This document shows positions 35,197 to 43,786 of a stretch of DNA of 64,000 nucleotides, piece after piece. Numbering within the stretch: the stretch's first letter is position 1; every line of letters begins with the position of its first letter. Under the pieces are notes generated by a model. That model was not told where the DNA came from, did no database searches, and saw only the letters and a program-made list of their open reading frames with translations. Source of the DNA: Vulcanimicrobiota bacterium (GTDB lineage: Bacteria > Vulcanimicrobiota > Vulcanimicrobiia > Vulcanimicrobiales > Vulcanimicrobiaceae); contig JAAXCW010000008.1 in NCBI GenBank assembly GCA_013036095.1, positions 1-64,000 on the forward strand. Reading direction: 5' to 3'. A program made the position numbers and the translations under genes.

Positions 35197-36120
35197 CTAG
35201 GGAAGAGAGGCTAAAACTTTTGGCGGGACGCCGCTCAGGTAGGGCGCGGGATCCACGGCCGTGCCGTTGAGCATGACCTGATAGTGCAGGTGCGGCCCGG
35301 TCGAAAAGCCGGTGTCCCCGACCTGGCCGATCAGCTCGCCCTTGTGGACATATTGCCCGGCCGCGACGTCAAAGCGCGAGAGGTGCGCGTACCAGGTGTG
35401 GTACCCGTTGCCGTGATCGATATCGATCTTCATGCCGTAGCCGCCGTCCCAACCCGCGCTGGCAACGGTTCCCGCAGCGGCAGCGTGAATGGCGTCCCCG
35501 TAATTCGCGCCCAGATCGACGCCCGGATGAAACTCCACATCGGGAGCCGAGCGGTAACAGAAGCAGCCGACAATAGCCGCGCCTTCCACGGGGTCGATCG
35601 AAGGAATCGCGGCGAGAAGCCGGGCGCGGGCCATCTGCGCCAGATGATGCATATTTAAAACGTGCAGCGTAAGGCGGCGCAAATCGTCGGCCTGGCGGAG
35701 CGTTGCATTTGAATCTTGCGCGAGCTGGTCGACGTGCCGCGCGAGCTGCATGACCCCAGGCTTGCCGCTCGAGGGTACCCACGACGTCTTCTGCACGCCG
35801 CCGCCGCGCGGTCGCGGCTTCGAACCGACGCCGATCAGTTGCTGAATCTCTTGATTTTGTTTCTGAACTTGTTGCAGCTGTGACCGGATGGCGGTCGCTT
35901 TTTTATCCAAAGTCTGCAACTGCTCGTGCTGCGACTGAAGCGCCGCTTGCTGGGCGTGTACGCGGAAGACTTGGAAACCCGCCCCCGCCAATACCAACAA
36001 CAAAACCGCCGCCACTCCGAGGGAGCCGGAAACGATATGTTTGCGTGTCACTTCAAAGCGATGAACGACATCGCCCCGCTGCGGCACGATCTTAATGAAG
36101 TAGCGTTCTTTTATGCTCAA
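35197..36120 (-). CDS. M23-family peptidase with membrane anchor and coiled coil
   Basis: This is a likely peptidoglycan endopeptidase or an LytM-type regulator of amidases. A basic N-terminus leads to one membrane segment (about 33-55), then a Gln-rich coiled coil (about 58-95, LQSQHEQLQTLDKK), and a C-terminal LytM domain. Zinc ligands are intact: FHPGVDLG, TWYAHLS and GPHLHYQV, so it should be catalytic. The start is taken at TTG 36120 (LSIKERYF, 307 aa); an in-frame TTG at 36210, just after the SRP RNA, would add 30 unrelated residues. Confidence 0.9.
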   Translation of the reverse strand: MSIKERYFIKIVPQRGDVVHRFEVTRKHIVSGSLGVAAVLLLVLAGAGFQVFRVHAQQAALQSQHEQLQTLDKKATAIRSQLQQVQKQNQEIQQLIGVGSKPRPRGGGVQKTSWVPSSGKPGVMQLARHVDQLAQDSNATLRQADDLRRLTLHVLNMHHLAQMARARLLAAIPSIDPVEGAAIVGCFCYRSAPDVEFHPGVDLGANYGDAIHAAAAGTVASAGWDGGYGMKIDIDHGNGYHTWYAHLSRFDVAAGQYVHKGELIGQVGDTGFSTGPHLHYQVMLNGTAVDPAPYLSGVPPKVLASLP

Positions 36121-36212
36121 AAAAAGCTCAACCGGCGTACGGTAAGCCGGGACGAGGCAGGTTCGCGCCTGGGCGACCCTGCCCTGCCCAGAAAGAGTTC
36201 GTAACCACAACG

Positions 36213-36316
36213 GGAGTCAGGTGGCTCGCGGCACCCGTAAGGGCTCGCTTACCGTTGCTCCCTTCCGGTCCTGGCGGGGTTCACGAGGTTACGCTGCGCG
36301 AGGCCCGGCCCCCGTC
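36213..36316 (-). ncRNA. ffs: Signal recognition particle RNA, small bacterial type
   Basis: The minus strand carries the conserved SRP RNA apical loop, AGGACCGGAAGGGAGCAACGG, containing the GGAA tetraloop and symmetric/asymmetric internal loops that bind Ffh. It is flanked by the matching arms CCTCGTGAACCCCGCC and GGTAAGCGAGCC. CCTCGCG and CGCGAGCC close the lower stem. The ends are approximate. It is preceded by a -35/-10 promoter, as expected for a stable RNA, and lies between the M23 peptidase and the divergent M3 peptidase gene. Confidence 0.88.
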
Positions 36317-36328
36317 ATGGCGACATGC

Positions 36329-36355
36329 ATCATAGCACAAAGGGGCGATTTCCAA
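36329..36355 (-). promoter_or_regulatory. Sigma-70-type promoter of the SRP RNA
   Basis: On the minus strand TTGGAA (36355-36350) and TATGAT (36334-36329) are separated by 15 bp and placed about 8-10 bases before the expected 5' end of the SRP RNA. The spacer is slightly short, but both hexamers match the consensus at 4-5 positions. Confidence 0.6.
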
Positions 36356-36390
36356 CGTTTCCAAAAACGATACCCTACCGGAGGTACACC

Positions 36391-38433
36391 TTGAAGCGTA
36401 TTGCCATCGCCGCTCTGTTGCTTGCTTGCCCGCTCCCCGCCGCCGCGGCGACCGGCCCAACCCCGGTCAACTGGAATCTGACCAAAGACCACATTGCTTC
36501 GTCTTGCAAAGCCTCGATCGCGCAGGCGCAGGGGCGCCTGAAAACCATTCTCGCCCAGCGCGGATCGCGTACGTTTGCCAACACGGTGCTGCGGCTGGAA
36601 GATCTGTCGTCGGATCTGAACGACACGACGCTCGCCGATCAATTTCTTTTTAACGTAACCAGCGATCCCGACGTCCAGCAGGCCTCGCTGAACTGCAACA
36701 ACGACGAATCATCGTTCTTCACCGATTTGAGCGCGAGCCCGCAACTGTACGCGGCGGTCGCTGCCGCGATCAAAGGCAATACGGCGAAAGACGTTTACCA
36801 GCGCAAGCTTGCGTCGCTTTGGCTCGATACGCTGAAGCGAAGCGGAGCCGGACTGGCTTCCGCGCAGCGCTTAGAATTCGTGCGTCTGAGCAAAGAGCTC
36901 ACGGATTTGCAAAACACGTTCGCGCAAAATCTTGGGAATGACGCGACGACGATTACCATCACGCAGGCCCAAGCCGCGGTATTGCCGGCGGGTTTAACCT
37001 CCGGCCTCAAGTCTGCTCCCGGCGGCGGCTTCATCGTTCCCGTGAACGAGAGCACCGTCACGCCATTCCTGCAGAACGAGTCCGACGAATCTGCGCGCCA
37101 AGCGTATTATCTCGCCTACAACAATCGTGAAGCTGCCGCGAACACGCCGCTGCTCGAGCGTGCCATCGCCGTGCGCGACCGGCTTGCTCATCTACTCGGA
37201 TACGAAACCTGGGCGGCCTATCAAGTCTCCGACCGCACGGCAAAGACGCCCCAGCGCATCGACGCGTTTCTCAGCGGCCTGGATAAGACGCTGTTGCCCA
37301 AAGCGCGATCCGACGTCGCTACACTCGCCGCACTCAAGGCTTCCGACACTCGCAATCCCGCTGCGGTGCTGCACCCTTGGGACTTCACGTATTACGACAA
37401 CATGCTCCAGAAAACGCAGTATGCGGTCGATTCAAACGAGATAAAGCAGTACTTTCCGGTGCAACATACGATCGACGCGGTGCTCGAAGTCTACCACCGC
37501 CTGCTCGGCGTCACGTTCAAGCAGATCACCCCTACCGACGCGTGGAATCCCGACGTCCTCGAGTATTCGGTGAGCGATTCGGCAACCGGCCGTTTCATCG
37601 GAACGACCTACTTCGATCTCTATCCGCGGCCGCATAAATATGGACACTTCGCGAATTTCCCGATCTTGCCGGTGCGCAGGCTTTCCAACGGGACGTACCG
37701 GCCCCCGTTTGCGGCGATTCTGGGTAACTGGCCGCGGCCCGGACCGGGACAGCCTGCGCTCTTGAGCCACGACGACGTCGTGACGTTCTTTCACGAGTTC
37801 GGCCACAATATGGCGGCACTGCTGGCAACGGCACCCTACGAGTCGCTCTCTAACGGCTTCGTTTGGGATTTCGTGGAAGCGCCCTCACAGATGCTCGAAA
37901 ATTTCGTTTGGCAGCCTTCTATACTCAAACAAATCAGTTCCAACTGGCAGACGGGCCAGCCCATGCCGGACGATCTGATAAACAGTCTGATCAAGTCGCG
38001 CTACGTTGACTACGCCTACGCGACGACCCGGCAAATCATGTACGCGCAGATCGACATGGCCTATCACACCAGCGGCCCGCACGTCGACACAACGGCCGTG
38101 TGGGATCGTTTGGCCGCCGCGCTTACGCCGATGCCGGCCGTGCCGGAGACCCATCCTCAAGCGTCTTTCGGACATCTGATGGGCGGGTACGACGCCGGAT
38201 ACTACGGCTATTTGTGGTCGAAGGTCTATGCCCAAGACATGTTCACGGCATTTCTGAACGGCGGCCTTGAGAATCCGTCGGTCGGAATGCGGTACCGGCG
38301 TGACATCTTGCAGCCGGCGCGGACCTACGATCCCGACGTGGAGGTCAAAAACTTTCTCGGACGCCCGATGAACCCGAACGCGTTCTATGCGGAGTTCAAC
38401 AGTCCGCAGCCGCCGGGCGTCACGAAACCGTGA
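36391..38433 (+). CDS. Secreted M3-family oligopeptidase
   Basis: A zinc metallopeptidase of the thimet oligopeptidase/PepF type that cleaves short peptides. The HEFGH zinc motif (VVTFFHEFGHNMAAL, about 465) and the third ligand Glu in DFVEAPSQMLENFVW are present, along with the C-terminal GGYDAGYYGYLWSKVYAQDMF. The start is TTG 36391, preceded by CCGGAGG at a 7-base spacing, and begins a signal peptide (LKRIAIAALLLACPLPAAAA), so the 680-aa enzyme is exported. An ATG at 36325 lies within the SRP promoter region and lacks a binding site. Confidence 0.94.
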   Translation: MKRIAIAALLLACPLPAAAATGPTPVNWNLTKDHIASSCKASIAQAQGRLKTILAQRGSRTFANTVLRLEDLSSDLNDTTLADQFLFNVTSDPDVQQASLNCNNDESSFFTDLSASPQLYAAVAAAIKGNTAKDVYQRKLASLWLDTLKRSGAGLASAQRLEFVRLSKELTDLQNTFAQNLGNDATTITITQAQAAVLPAGLTSGLKSAPGGGFIVPVNESTVTPFLQNESDESARQAYYLAYNNREAAANTPLLERAIAVRDRLAHLLGYETWAAYQVSDRTAKTPQRIDAFLSGLDKTLLPKARSDVATLAALKASDTRNPAAVLHPWDFTYYDNMLQKTQYAVDSNEIKQYFPVQHTIDAVLEVYHRLLGVTFKQITPTDAWNPDVLEYSVSDSATGRFIGTTYFDLYPRPHKYGHFANFPILPVRRLSNGTYRPPFAAILGNWPRPGPGQPALLSHDDVVTFFHEFGHNMAALLATAPYESLSNGFVWDFVEAPSQMLENFVWQPSILKQISSNWQTGQPMPDDLINSLIKSRYVDYAYATTRQIMYAQIDMAYHTSGPHVDTTAVWDRLAAALTPMPAVPETHPQASFGHLMGGYDAGYYGYLWSKVYAQDMFTAFLNGGLENPSVGMRYRRDILQPARTYDPDVEVKNFLGRPMNPNAFYAEFNSPQPPGVTKP

Positions 38434-38897
38434 TGCTCATCGCGGCGGCGTTCGCGTTGGCGTCGTACACGTTCAAGCCCAATACGACGCTTCCGTTCAC
38501 GGCCGTGTACGACAAGTGCGGCGGGGGCAACGTTTCGCCGGAGCTGCACTGGTCCAACGCACCGCGCGGAACGCGCAGTTTCGCGCTGATTCTCTACGAC
38601 CCCGATGCGACGGGCGGTTGGTACCACTGGGTTGCCTACAACATTCCGGCGTCCGTCAACGAGCTGCGTGCGGGCATTAGGCTGCAGCTGGCCGAGATCG
38701 GCGCAACGTCGTTCGGGCAGCTGCGCTACGGCGGCCCATGCCCGCCGCCCGGGAAAGTCCATCACTACATCTTTACGCTCTACGCGCTCGACTCGAGGCG
38801 CATAGGTCCGACGGGAATGACCGGGCCGCACGCGCAGGCTTCGATGCGCAAGCATGTTCTAGGTACCGCGACGGTTACCGGACTCTATAAACGTTAA
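38430..38897 (+). CDS. PEBP/YbhB-like phosphatidylethanolamine-binding protein
   Basis: A 155-aa protein of the Raf-kinase-inhibitor-like (PEBP) family, with the short N-terminus MMLIAAAFALA that may be a weak signal. The family core is VSPELHWSNAPRGTRSFALILYDPDA and GGWYHWVAYNIP, followed by GGPCPPPGKVHHYIFTLYALD. The ligand is unknown in bacteria. The GTG at 38430 overlaps the peptidase stop as GTGA and the stop overlaps hmgA by one base, so the genes are translationally coupled. Confidence 0.9.
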   Translation: MMLIAAAFALASYTFKPNTTLPFTAVYDKCGGGNVSPELHWSNAPRGTRSFALILYDPDATGGWYHWVAYNIPASVNELRAGIRLQLAEIGATSFGQLRYGGPCPPPGKVHHYIFTLYALDSRRIGPTGMTGPHAQASMRKHVLGTATVTGLYKR

Positions 38898-40048
38898 TGC
38901 CGTCCTACGTGCGCGCGGGCGAACTTCCGCCGAAACGCCATATTCAGTTCCGCCGCCCCGACGGCGAGCTGTACGCCGAGGAACTCTTTTCGACCAAGGG
39001 TTTTGAGAGCGCGTACTCGCTGCTCTACCATCTGCGTCCGCCAACGGCGACGCTTGACGTGAAACCCTGGAAACGCGCCGCGGTCGAACTGCTTCCCAAC
39101 GAACCGCTGCGCAACCGTCATTTCAAGACGGCGGAGATTGCCGCGGGCAAAGATGCGATCGAAGCGCGCACGCCGGTGCTTGCGAACTCCGACGTGCTGA
39201 TGAGTGTCTCCGAAACGGCCGATCCGATGGACTACTTCTACCGCAACGTCGGCGGCGACGAGCTGCTCTTCATCCACCGCGGAAAAGGAACGATTCAAAC
39301 GCCCTTCGGCAACCTCGACTACCGGGCGCGAGACTACGTACTGCTTCCGACTGGGACGACGTACAAGGTCTTGCCGGAATCGCCGACCCGCATGCTCGTC
39401 TACGAGAGCAGCGGGATGATTACTATTCCACGCAAGTTTCGCAACGACTTCGGACAACTCGAGGAACACGCGCCGTACTACGAGCGCGATTTTCGGGCTC
39501 CCGAGCTTCGCGCTCCGATCGCAAAGACGGGCGAATACGAAGTCCGGGTCACCAACGCCGGACGAAATGCTGTTTACACCGTTCAAAATCATCCGTGCGA
39601 CGTGATTGGATGGGACGGCTATTGTTATCCTTATGCCTTCAACCTCGACGAATACGCGCCGGTCACCGGAAAGCTTCATCAGCCGCCGCCCTCCCACGCA
39701 ACTTTTGAAGCACCCGGCGCCGCGTTTTGCGCGTTCGTTCCGCGCATGTTCGATTATCATCCGCTCGCGATTCCGATCCCCTATAATCACTCGAGCGTAG
39801 ATTGCGACGAAGTGCTCTACTACGTGAGCGGTAATTTCATGAGCCGGCGCGGCGTTGAGGAAGGCTCCATCACCCTGCACGCGGCCGGCGCGCCGCACGG
39901 GCCACAGCCTGGAGCCGTAGAAGCGAGCCTTGGAAAAACGTCGACCGACGAAATCGCGGTCATGGTCGACACGTTCGCGCCGCTGCAAATCGCCAAACCG
40001 GCGCTGAAAGTGGAAGACGACGAATACTACCGTTCATGGGTGTCATAG
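38897..40048 (+). CDS. hmgA: Homogentisate 1,2-dioxygenase
   Basis: Opens the ring of homogentisate to maleylacetoacetate in tyrosine/phenylalanine degradation. The 383-aa cupin has the iron-binding region near the C-terminus: NHSSVDCDEVLYYVSGNF and TLHAAGAPHGPQPGA. DVIGWDGYCYPYAFN and FVPRMFDYHPLAIPIPY are also family-specific. It is shorter than the 430-450 aa proteobacterial forms and resembles the shorter type. It is the first of a homogentisate pathway cluster with FAH and hpd nearby on either strand. Confidence 0.93.
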   Translation: MPSYVRAGELPPKRHIQFRRPDGELYAEELFSTKGFESAYSLLYHLRPPTATLDVKPWKRAAVELLPNEPLRNRHFKTAEIAAGKDAIEARTPVLANSDVLMSVSETADPMDYFYRNVGGDELLFIHRGKGTIQTPFGNLDYRARDYVLLPTGTTYKVLPESPTRMLVYESSGMITIPRKFRNDFGQLEEHAPYYERDFRAPELRAPIAKTGEYEVRVTNAGRNAVYTVQNHPCDVIGWDGYCYPYAFNLDEYAPVTGKLHQPPPSHATFEAPGAAFCAFVPRMFDYHPLAIPIPYNHSSVDCDEVLYYVSGNFMSRRGVEEGSITLHAAGAPHGPQPGAVEASLGKTSTDEIAVMVDTFAPLQIAKPALKVEDDEYYRSWVS

Positions 40049-40434
40049 CGGCGATGCTTCCAACGCCGGCGCCTTCGCCCACGATTGACCCGTGCAATCA
40101 TCCGCCGGCGATCATCGCCAAGGCGCCTCTCTTAGGGTACGAGATAACTCCGCAAATGCGCCGCGGGGCGGTAGTTCACGGCGCGAGCGATCCATTCGGC
40201 GCCGCTTCGATAAACGGTGTGCCGCCGACGTACCTCGCAGTCTCCATCGACGTTACGATCCGGCTCAACGGGTCCACGGCGTCGGCCCGGGTTGTAGAGC
40301 CTAGCGGCGACATGAGTTTCGATCGAGCTTCGATTGAGGCTGCTTTGCGTTCGACGTACTCTCCCGCGACGATAAAATGCACGGTGGTATTGGGCCACTA
40401 CACGTTCACGGAAACACTTCAGCCGAATTATTAG
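40036..40434 (+). CDS. Small TonB-like C-terminal domain protein
   Basis: A 132-aa protein starting at ATG 40036 (MGVIAAMLPTPAPSP), overlapping hmgA by 13 bp. After a Pro-rich start, the C-terminal part (LAVSIDVTIRLNGSTASARVVEPSGDM then SFDRASIEAALRS) has the alternating strand pattern of a TonB C-terminal domain, here without a clear membrane anchor. Its role next to aromatic catabolism is unknown. It converges with FAH, sharing a few bases of the stop codons. Confidence 0.6.
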   Translation: MGVIAAMLPTPAPSPTIDPCNHPPAIIAKAPLLGYEITPQMRRGAVVHGASDPFGAASINGVPPTYLAVSIDVTIRLNGSTASARVVEPSGDMSFDRASIEAALRSTYSPATIKCTVVLGHYTFTETLQPNY

Positions 40435-41696
40435 CCGCTGCGAGGGCGCTCCACTGGCATAATGGCACCGCGGACGCTGCCAAAGCCGATCTTCGGCTTT
40501 CCGGGCGCTTCGCAGTCTCCGCTCAACGTCACTTCATCCCCGTCCTCTAAAAAGCGCCGCTCTTCACCCGCGGCAAGTTTCAACGGTTTCGTGCCGCGCC
40601 ATGTAAGCTCGATCAAACTTCCATAAGAGTCCGGCGCCGCACCCGAGATCGTTCCCGAGGCAAACAGATCGCCCGCGGATACCGTCGCGCCGTTAGAGGT
40701 CGCGTGCGCGAGTTGCTGGACCATGGTCCAGTAGAGATACTTGAAGTTCGAGCGCGAGATGATCTCGGCCGATGCATTTTCCGTTCGCATCTTCTTCGTT
40801 CGAAGCGCGACCTCTAACGCGATGTCGTAATTCCAATCTTGCGCAGCGTGCAGGTATGCGAGCGGCGCAGGATCCTGTTTGGGCGGCGCCGTCCGGTACG
40901 GCTCGAGCGCATCGAGCGTCACCACCCATGGAGAAATCGACGTCGCAAAGGATTTTCCGAGAAACGGCCCGAGCGGCTGATATTCCCAGGCTTGGATATC
41001 GCGCGCGCTCCAATCGTTGACGAGCACGAGGCCGAAAATATGTTCTCGCGCGCGATCGATCGGAATCGGTTCACCGAGCACGTTGCCGCGGCCGGTAACG
41101 AATCCAACTTCGAGCTCGATATCGAGCATCGCGGTCGGCGCGAACTGGGGCTCGCCGCTTCCCTGTTTGATCTGTCCGCGCGGCCTGACGATTGGCGTTC
41201 CATCGACGACAACGGTTCCCGCGCGCCCGTGATAACCGACCGGCAGCCGCCGCCAATTCGGGAGCAGCGGTTCGGTTCCGGGCCGCATGATCTTTCCGAG
41301 ATTCGTGGCGTGCTCGAGCGAGGAATAGAAATCCACGTAATCGCGCACTTCAAAGGGCATGATCACGCGCGCCGAAGCGCGTGGAACGATAAAGTTTGCG
41401 CGATCCTCAGGCGCGATCGGAGATGAACTGCCCAGCAGGTGTTGCAGGCGGCTGCGCAGATCGGTCCATGCTTCACGGCCCAGTCCGAGTAACTCGTTCA
41501 ACGAAGCGGCGCGCAGCGCGGCACTCAAGAACGAATCGGGAAAAAGGCCGGCGCGCGAAGCCGCATGCGCGTCAAATATCGAATCGCCGATCGCCACGCC
41601 GATATGCGCTCCATCCGGCCGGCTCATAACCCCATACGGCAGATTTTCGAGCGGAAATCCGGAACCGGCCGGAACCGGCACCCAGCTCGCAGCCAC
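40431..41696 (-). CDS. fahA: Fumarylacetoacetase (fumarylacetoacetate hydrolase)
   Basis: Hydrolyses fumarylacetoacetate to fumarate and acetoacetate, the last step of the homogentisate pathway. The 421-aa product has the FAH metal site: DFYSSLEHATNLGKIMRPG, the acidic IELEVGFVTG, and LVLVNDWSARDIQAWEYQPLGPFLGKSFATS. YWTMVQQLAHATSNGA and the C-terminal GSLIELTWRG complete the fold. The start is GTG 41696, sharing one base with the preceding gene's TAG. The longer open frame upstream has no homology. Confidence 0.94.
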   Translation of the reverse strand: MAASWVPVPAGSGFPLENLPYGVMSRPDGAHIGVAIGDSIFDAHAASRAGLFPDSFLSAALRAASLNELLGLGREAWTDLRSRLQHLLGSSSPIAPEDRANFIVPRASARVIMPFEVRDYVDFYSSLEHATNLGKIMRPGTEPLLPNWRRLPVGYHGRAGTVVVDGTPIVRPRGQIKQGSGEPQFAPTAMLDIELEVGFVTGRGNVLGEPIPIDRAREHIFGLVLVNDWSARDIQAWEYQPLGPFLGKSFATSISPWVVTLDALEPYRTAPPKQDPAPLAYLHAAQDWNYDIALEVALRTKKMRTENASAEIISRSNFKYLYWTMVQQLAHATSNGATVSAGDLFASGTISGAAPDSYGSLIELTWRGTKPLKLAAGEERRFLEDGDEVTLSGDCEAPGKPKIGFGSVRGAIMPVERPRSG

Positions 41697-42628
41697 TATG
41701 CTATCAATCCTAGCGCAATAAGATCGTCGACAGGTTCGCTGAAACTGCAGCTTCCGTAAGATTGAAAGCCGGCTGCGCGCGTATCGCGTACGACATCCGC
41801 GCTGACGGCGGCGTCCCGCCAACGCAAACTTTCGCGCTCGAAAATGAAGTGACCGGCATCTTCATCTTCCAGCGAAGCGATGACGGTATCTTCATCAACG
41901 CTCTGCCGCACGAGTGCGGCCGCCGTCAGCACGTTGAGAAATCCGTGCATCACGAAACCGCTCTCTTCGTTGTATCCGCGGATTGGATGATGCAGCCCGG
42001 CTGTTGCCTTAAACGCAACGCCCTCTTCGGCCGCGGCGCGTAAAAAGGTTGCGACGTCCCCAACCGGCGGGATCGACGAAGCGGTGAGGCCTCCGCAACG
42101 CACCTTCGCGAGCAGCCCGTGCCGTTTCATTGACGCCAGGGCACCGGGAAGCAGTGTGTTGCGCCGTTCGTGCTGCGGCAGTTCTATATATGAAGGAACG
42201 TGGCTCAAGCCGCTCTGCGCCATGGCAGCCGAGTATTGCCCGATGGCGGCGTCGTACGTTTCGCGTTGTGAAAGTGGACGCGGCAGAAGCACCTCGAGCG
42301 CTTCGATCGCAACACCCGACGCTTTGCGCGCCGCAATCCGCTCAATCGAAGCTTGTACGGCCGCAAACCACGACCGCGAATCATCTGCCGTTCCGGCAAT
42401 AACGCTCAATGGAACCGCCGCCGGATCGCACTGTAACAGCTCGTCAAGCCGTGATTCCGGCACAATGAATCGCGCCAGCATCCACGCATGCGGTCCGCTG
42501 CGAGCGCCGGCATACTCGGCAAGCGCCGCCTCCATTCCCAGTTGCGCCGGAGGAAAGAGCCCGGCATAGTCGACCAACCCGGCAAACGCGGCGCGGACTG
42601 CAGCCGAAGACGTCGCGGAGGTCGCCAT
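41696..42628 (-). CDS. Conserved protein of unknown function in the homogentisate cluster (possible TIM barrel)
   Basis: I do not recognise this family. From ATG 42628 the protein has 310 aa: VDYAGLFPPAQ near residue 19, ARFIVP near 52, SYIELP at 146-151, AKVRCGG at 174-180 and GVAFKATAGLHHPIRG at 203-218. Strands ending in Glu, Lys, Arg and His side chains are suggestive of a (beta/alpha)8 barrel. Its stop overlaps the FAH start by one base and it is divergent from hpd by 42 bp, so it almost certainly works in this pathway. The glutathione-dependent maleylacetoacetate isomerase expected between HmgA and FAH is missing here; this protein could do that step, by inference only. A longer frame to 43663 is the antisense of hpd. 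Confidence 0.8.
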   Translation of the reverse strand: MATSATSSAAVRAAFAGLVDYAGLFPPAQLGMEAALAEYAGARSGPHAWMLARFIVPESRLDELLQCDPAAVPLSVIAGTADDSRSWFAAVQASIERIAARKASGVAIEALEVLLPRPLSQRETYDAAIGQYSAAMAQSGLSHVPSYIELPQHERRNTLLPGALASMKRHGLLAKVRCGGLTASSIPPVGDVATFLRAAAEEGVAFKATAGLHHPIRGYNEESGFVMHGFLNVLTAAALVRQSVDEDTVIASLEDEDAGHFIFERESLRWRDAAVSADVVRDTRAAGFQSYGSCSFSEPVDDLIALGLIA

Positions 42629-42670
42629 ATACAGGGCCGCTTCGGTCGGCTCGCTAAGTGCCCTTCTGCG

Positions 42671-43786
42671 ATGTCCGCGCTCACTTCCCCAAAAACGCAT
42701 CCGCTCGCGAAGATCGACTGGGACTATGTCGAGTTCTATACCGGCAATGCCAAACAGTCGGCGCATTACTATTGTTCCGCGTTCGGATTCGATCACATCG
42801 CGTACGCCGGCCCGGAAACAGGCGTGAAAGATCGTGCATCGTACCTGCTCGCGCAAAACAATCTCCGTTTCGTCCTTACCTCGAGCTTGCTGCCGGATGA
42901 TGACGTCACGCGGCACGTTGCGCTGCACGGCGACGGCGTGAAAGATATCGCGATTCTGGTCGAAGATTGCCGCGCGGCGTTCGATGCAGCCGTCACCGGC
43001 GGCGCCGCCGTCGTTTCCGAACCCGCCGAGTTCTCCGATCAGGACGGCTCGATCGTGAAGGCCACTATTGCGACCTACGGCGACACGGTGCACAGTTTTA
43101 TCGAGCGCAAGAACTACCGCGGAATATTTATGCCGGGTTTCGTTTCGCAGCCCAAGTCGCTGCCGCACGTGAGTAAGCCGAGACTTTTGGCTATCGACCA
43201 TTGCGTCGGCAATGTCGGCTGGGGCGAGATGGATAGGTGGGGCGATTTTTACGCGCGCGTTTTTGGTTTCTCGCAGCTGGTCTCGTTCGACGACAAAGAT
43301 ATTTCGACCGAATATACGGCGTTGCGATCCAAGGTGATGACCGACGCTGAGCACCGCGTAAAATTTCCCATCAACGAACCGGCGCATGGAAAGAAAAAAT
43401 CGCAGATCGAGGAGTATCTGGACTTCTACCGCGGCGCCGGCGTTCAGCATATCGCGATCCGCACCGACGACATCATCGCGACCATTCGCGCGCTCAAGGA
43501 AAACGGGGTCGAATTCCTCGACACGCCCGATACGTACTATGACGATCTCGAGGCGCGGGTCGGAAGAATCGACGAAGCGACGCAGATCCTGCGCGACCTG
43601 CGGATACTGGTCGACCGCGACGACCGCGGATATATGCTCCAGATATTTACCAAGCCGCTGCAAGACAGGCCGACCGTCTTCTTCGAGATCATCCAGCGCA
43701 AAGGCAGCCTGAGCTTCGGTAAGGGAAACTTCAAAGCGCTTTTCGTCTCGATCGAAAAAGAGCAGGAACGCCGGGGAACGTTGTGA
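42671..43786 (+). CDS. hpd: 4-hydroxyphenylpyruvate dioxygenase
   Basis: Converts 4-hydroxyphenylpyruvate, from tyrosine transamination, to homogentisate with an Fe(II) centre. The 371-aa product has two VOC-type halves; the iron ligands lie in IDHCVGNV, VQHIAIRTDD and FFEIIQRKG. It ends in the usual FGKGNFKALFVSIEKEQ. The start is ATG 42671 (MSALTSPKTH); an open frame from 42488 overlaps the divergent gene and has no homology. It supplies the substrate for hmgA. Confidence 0.96.
   Translation: MSALTSPKTHPLAKIDWDYVEFYTGNAKQSAHYYCSAFGFDHIAYAGPETGVKDRASYLLAQNNLRFVLTSSLLPDDDVTRHVALHGDGVKDIAILVEDCRAAFDAAVTGGAAVVSEPAEFSDQDGSIVKATIATYGDTVHSFIERKNYRGIFMPGFVSQPKSLPHVSKPRLLAIDHCVGNVGWGEMDRWGDFYARVFGFSQLVSFDDKDISTEYTALRSKVMTDAEHRVKFPINEPAHGKKKSQIEEYLDFYRGAGVQHIAIRTDDIIATIRALKENGVEFLDTPDTYYDDLEARVGRIDEATQILRDLRILVDRDDRGYMLQIFTKPLQDRPTVFFEIIQRKGSLSFGKGNFKALFVSIEKEQERRGTL

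Noticed and set aside
41728-41760. Possible further copy of the valS repeat (GTCGACAGGTTCGCTGAAAC)
   Set aside because: The match to the unit is partial and lies within the coding C-terminus of the unknown protein; I could not support it as a repeat.
42629-43663. N-terminal extension of the unknown gene at 41696-42628 (655-aa frame)
   Set aside because: This part is antisense to hpd, which is certain; no homology-like features occur before the ATG at 42628.
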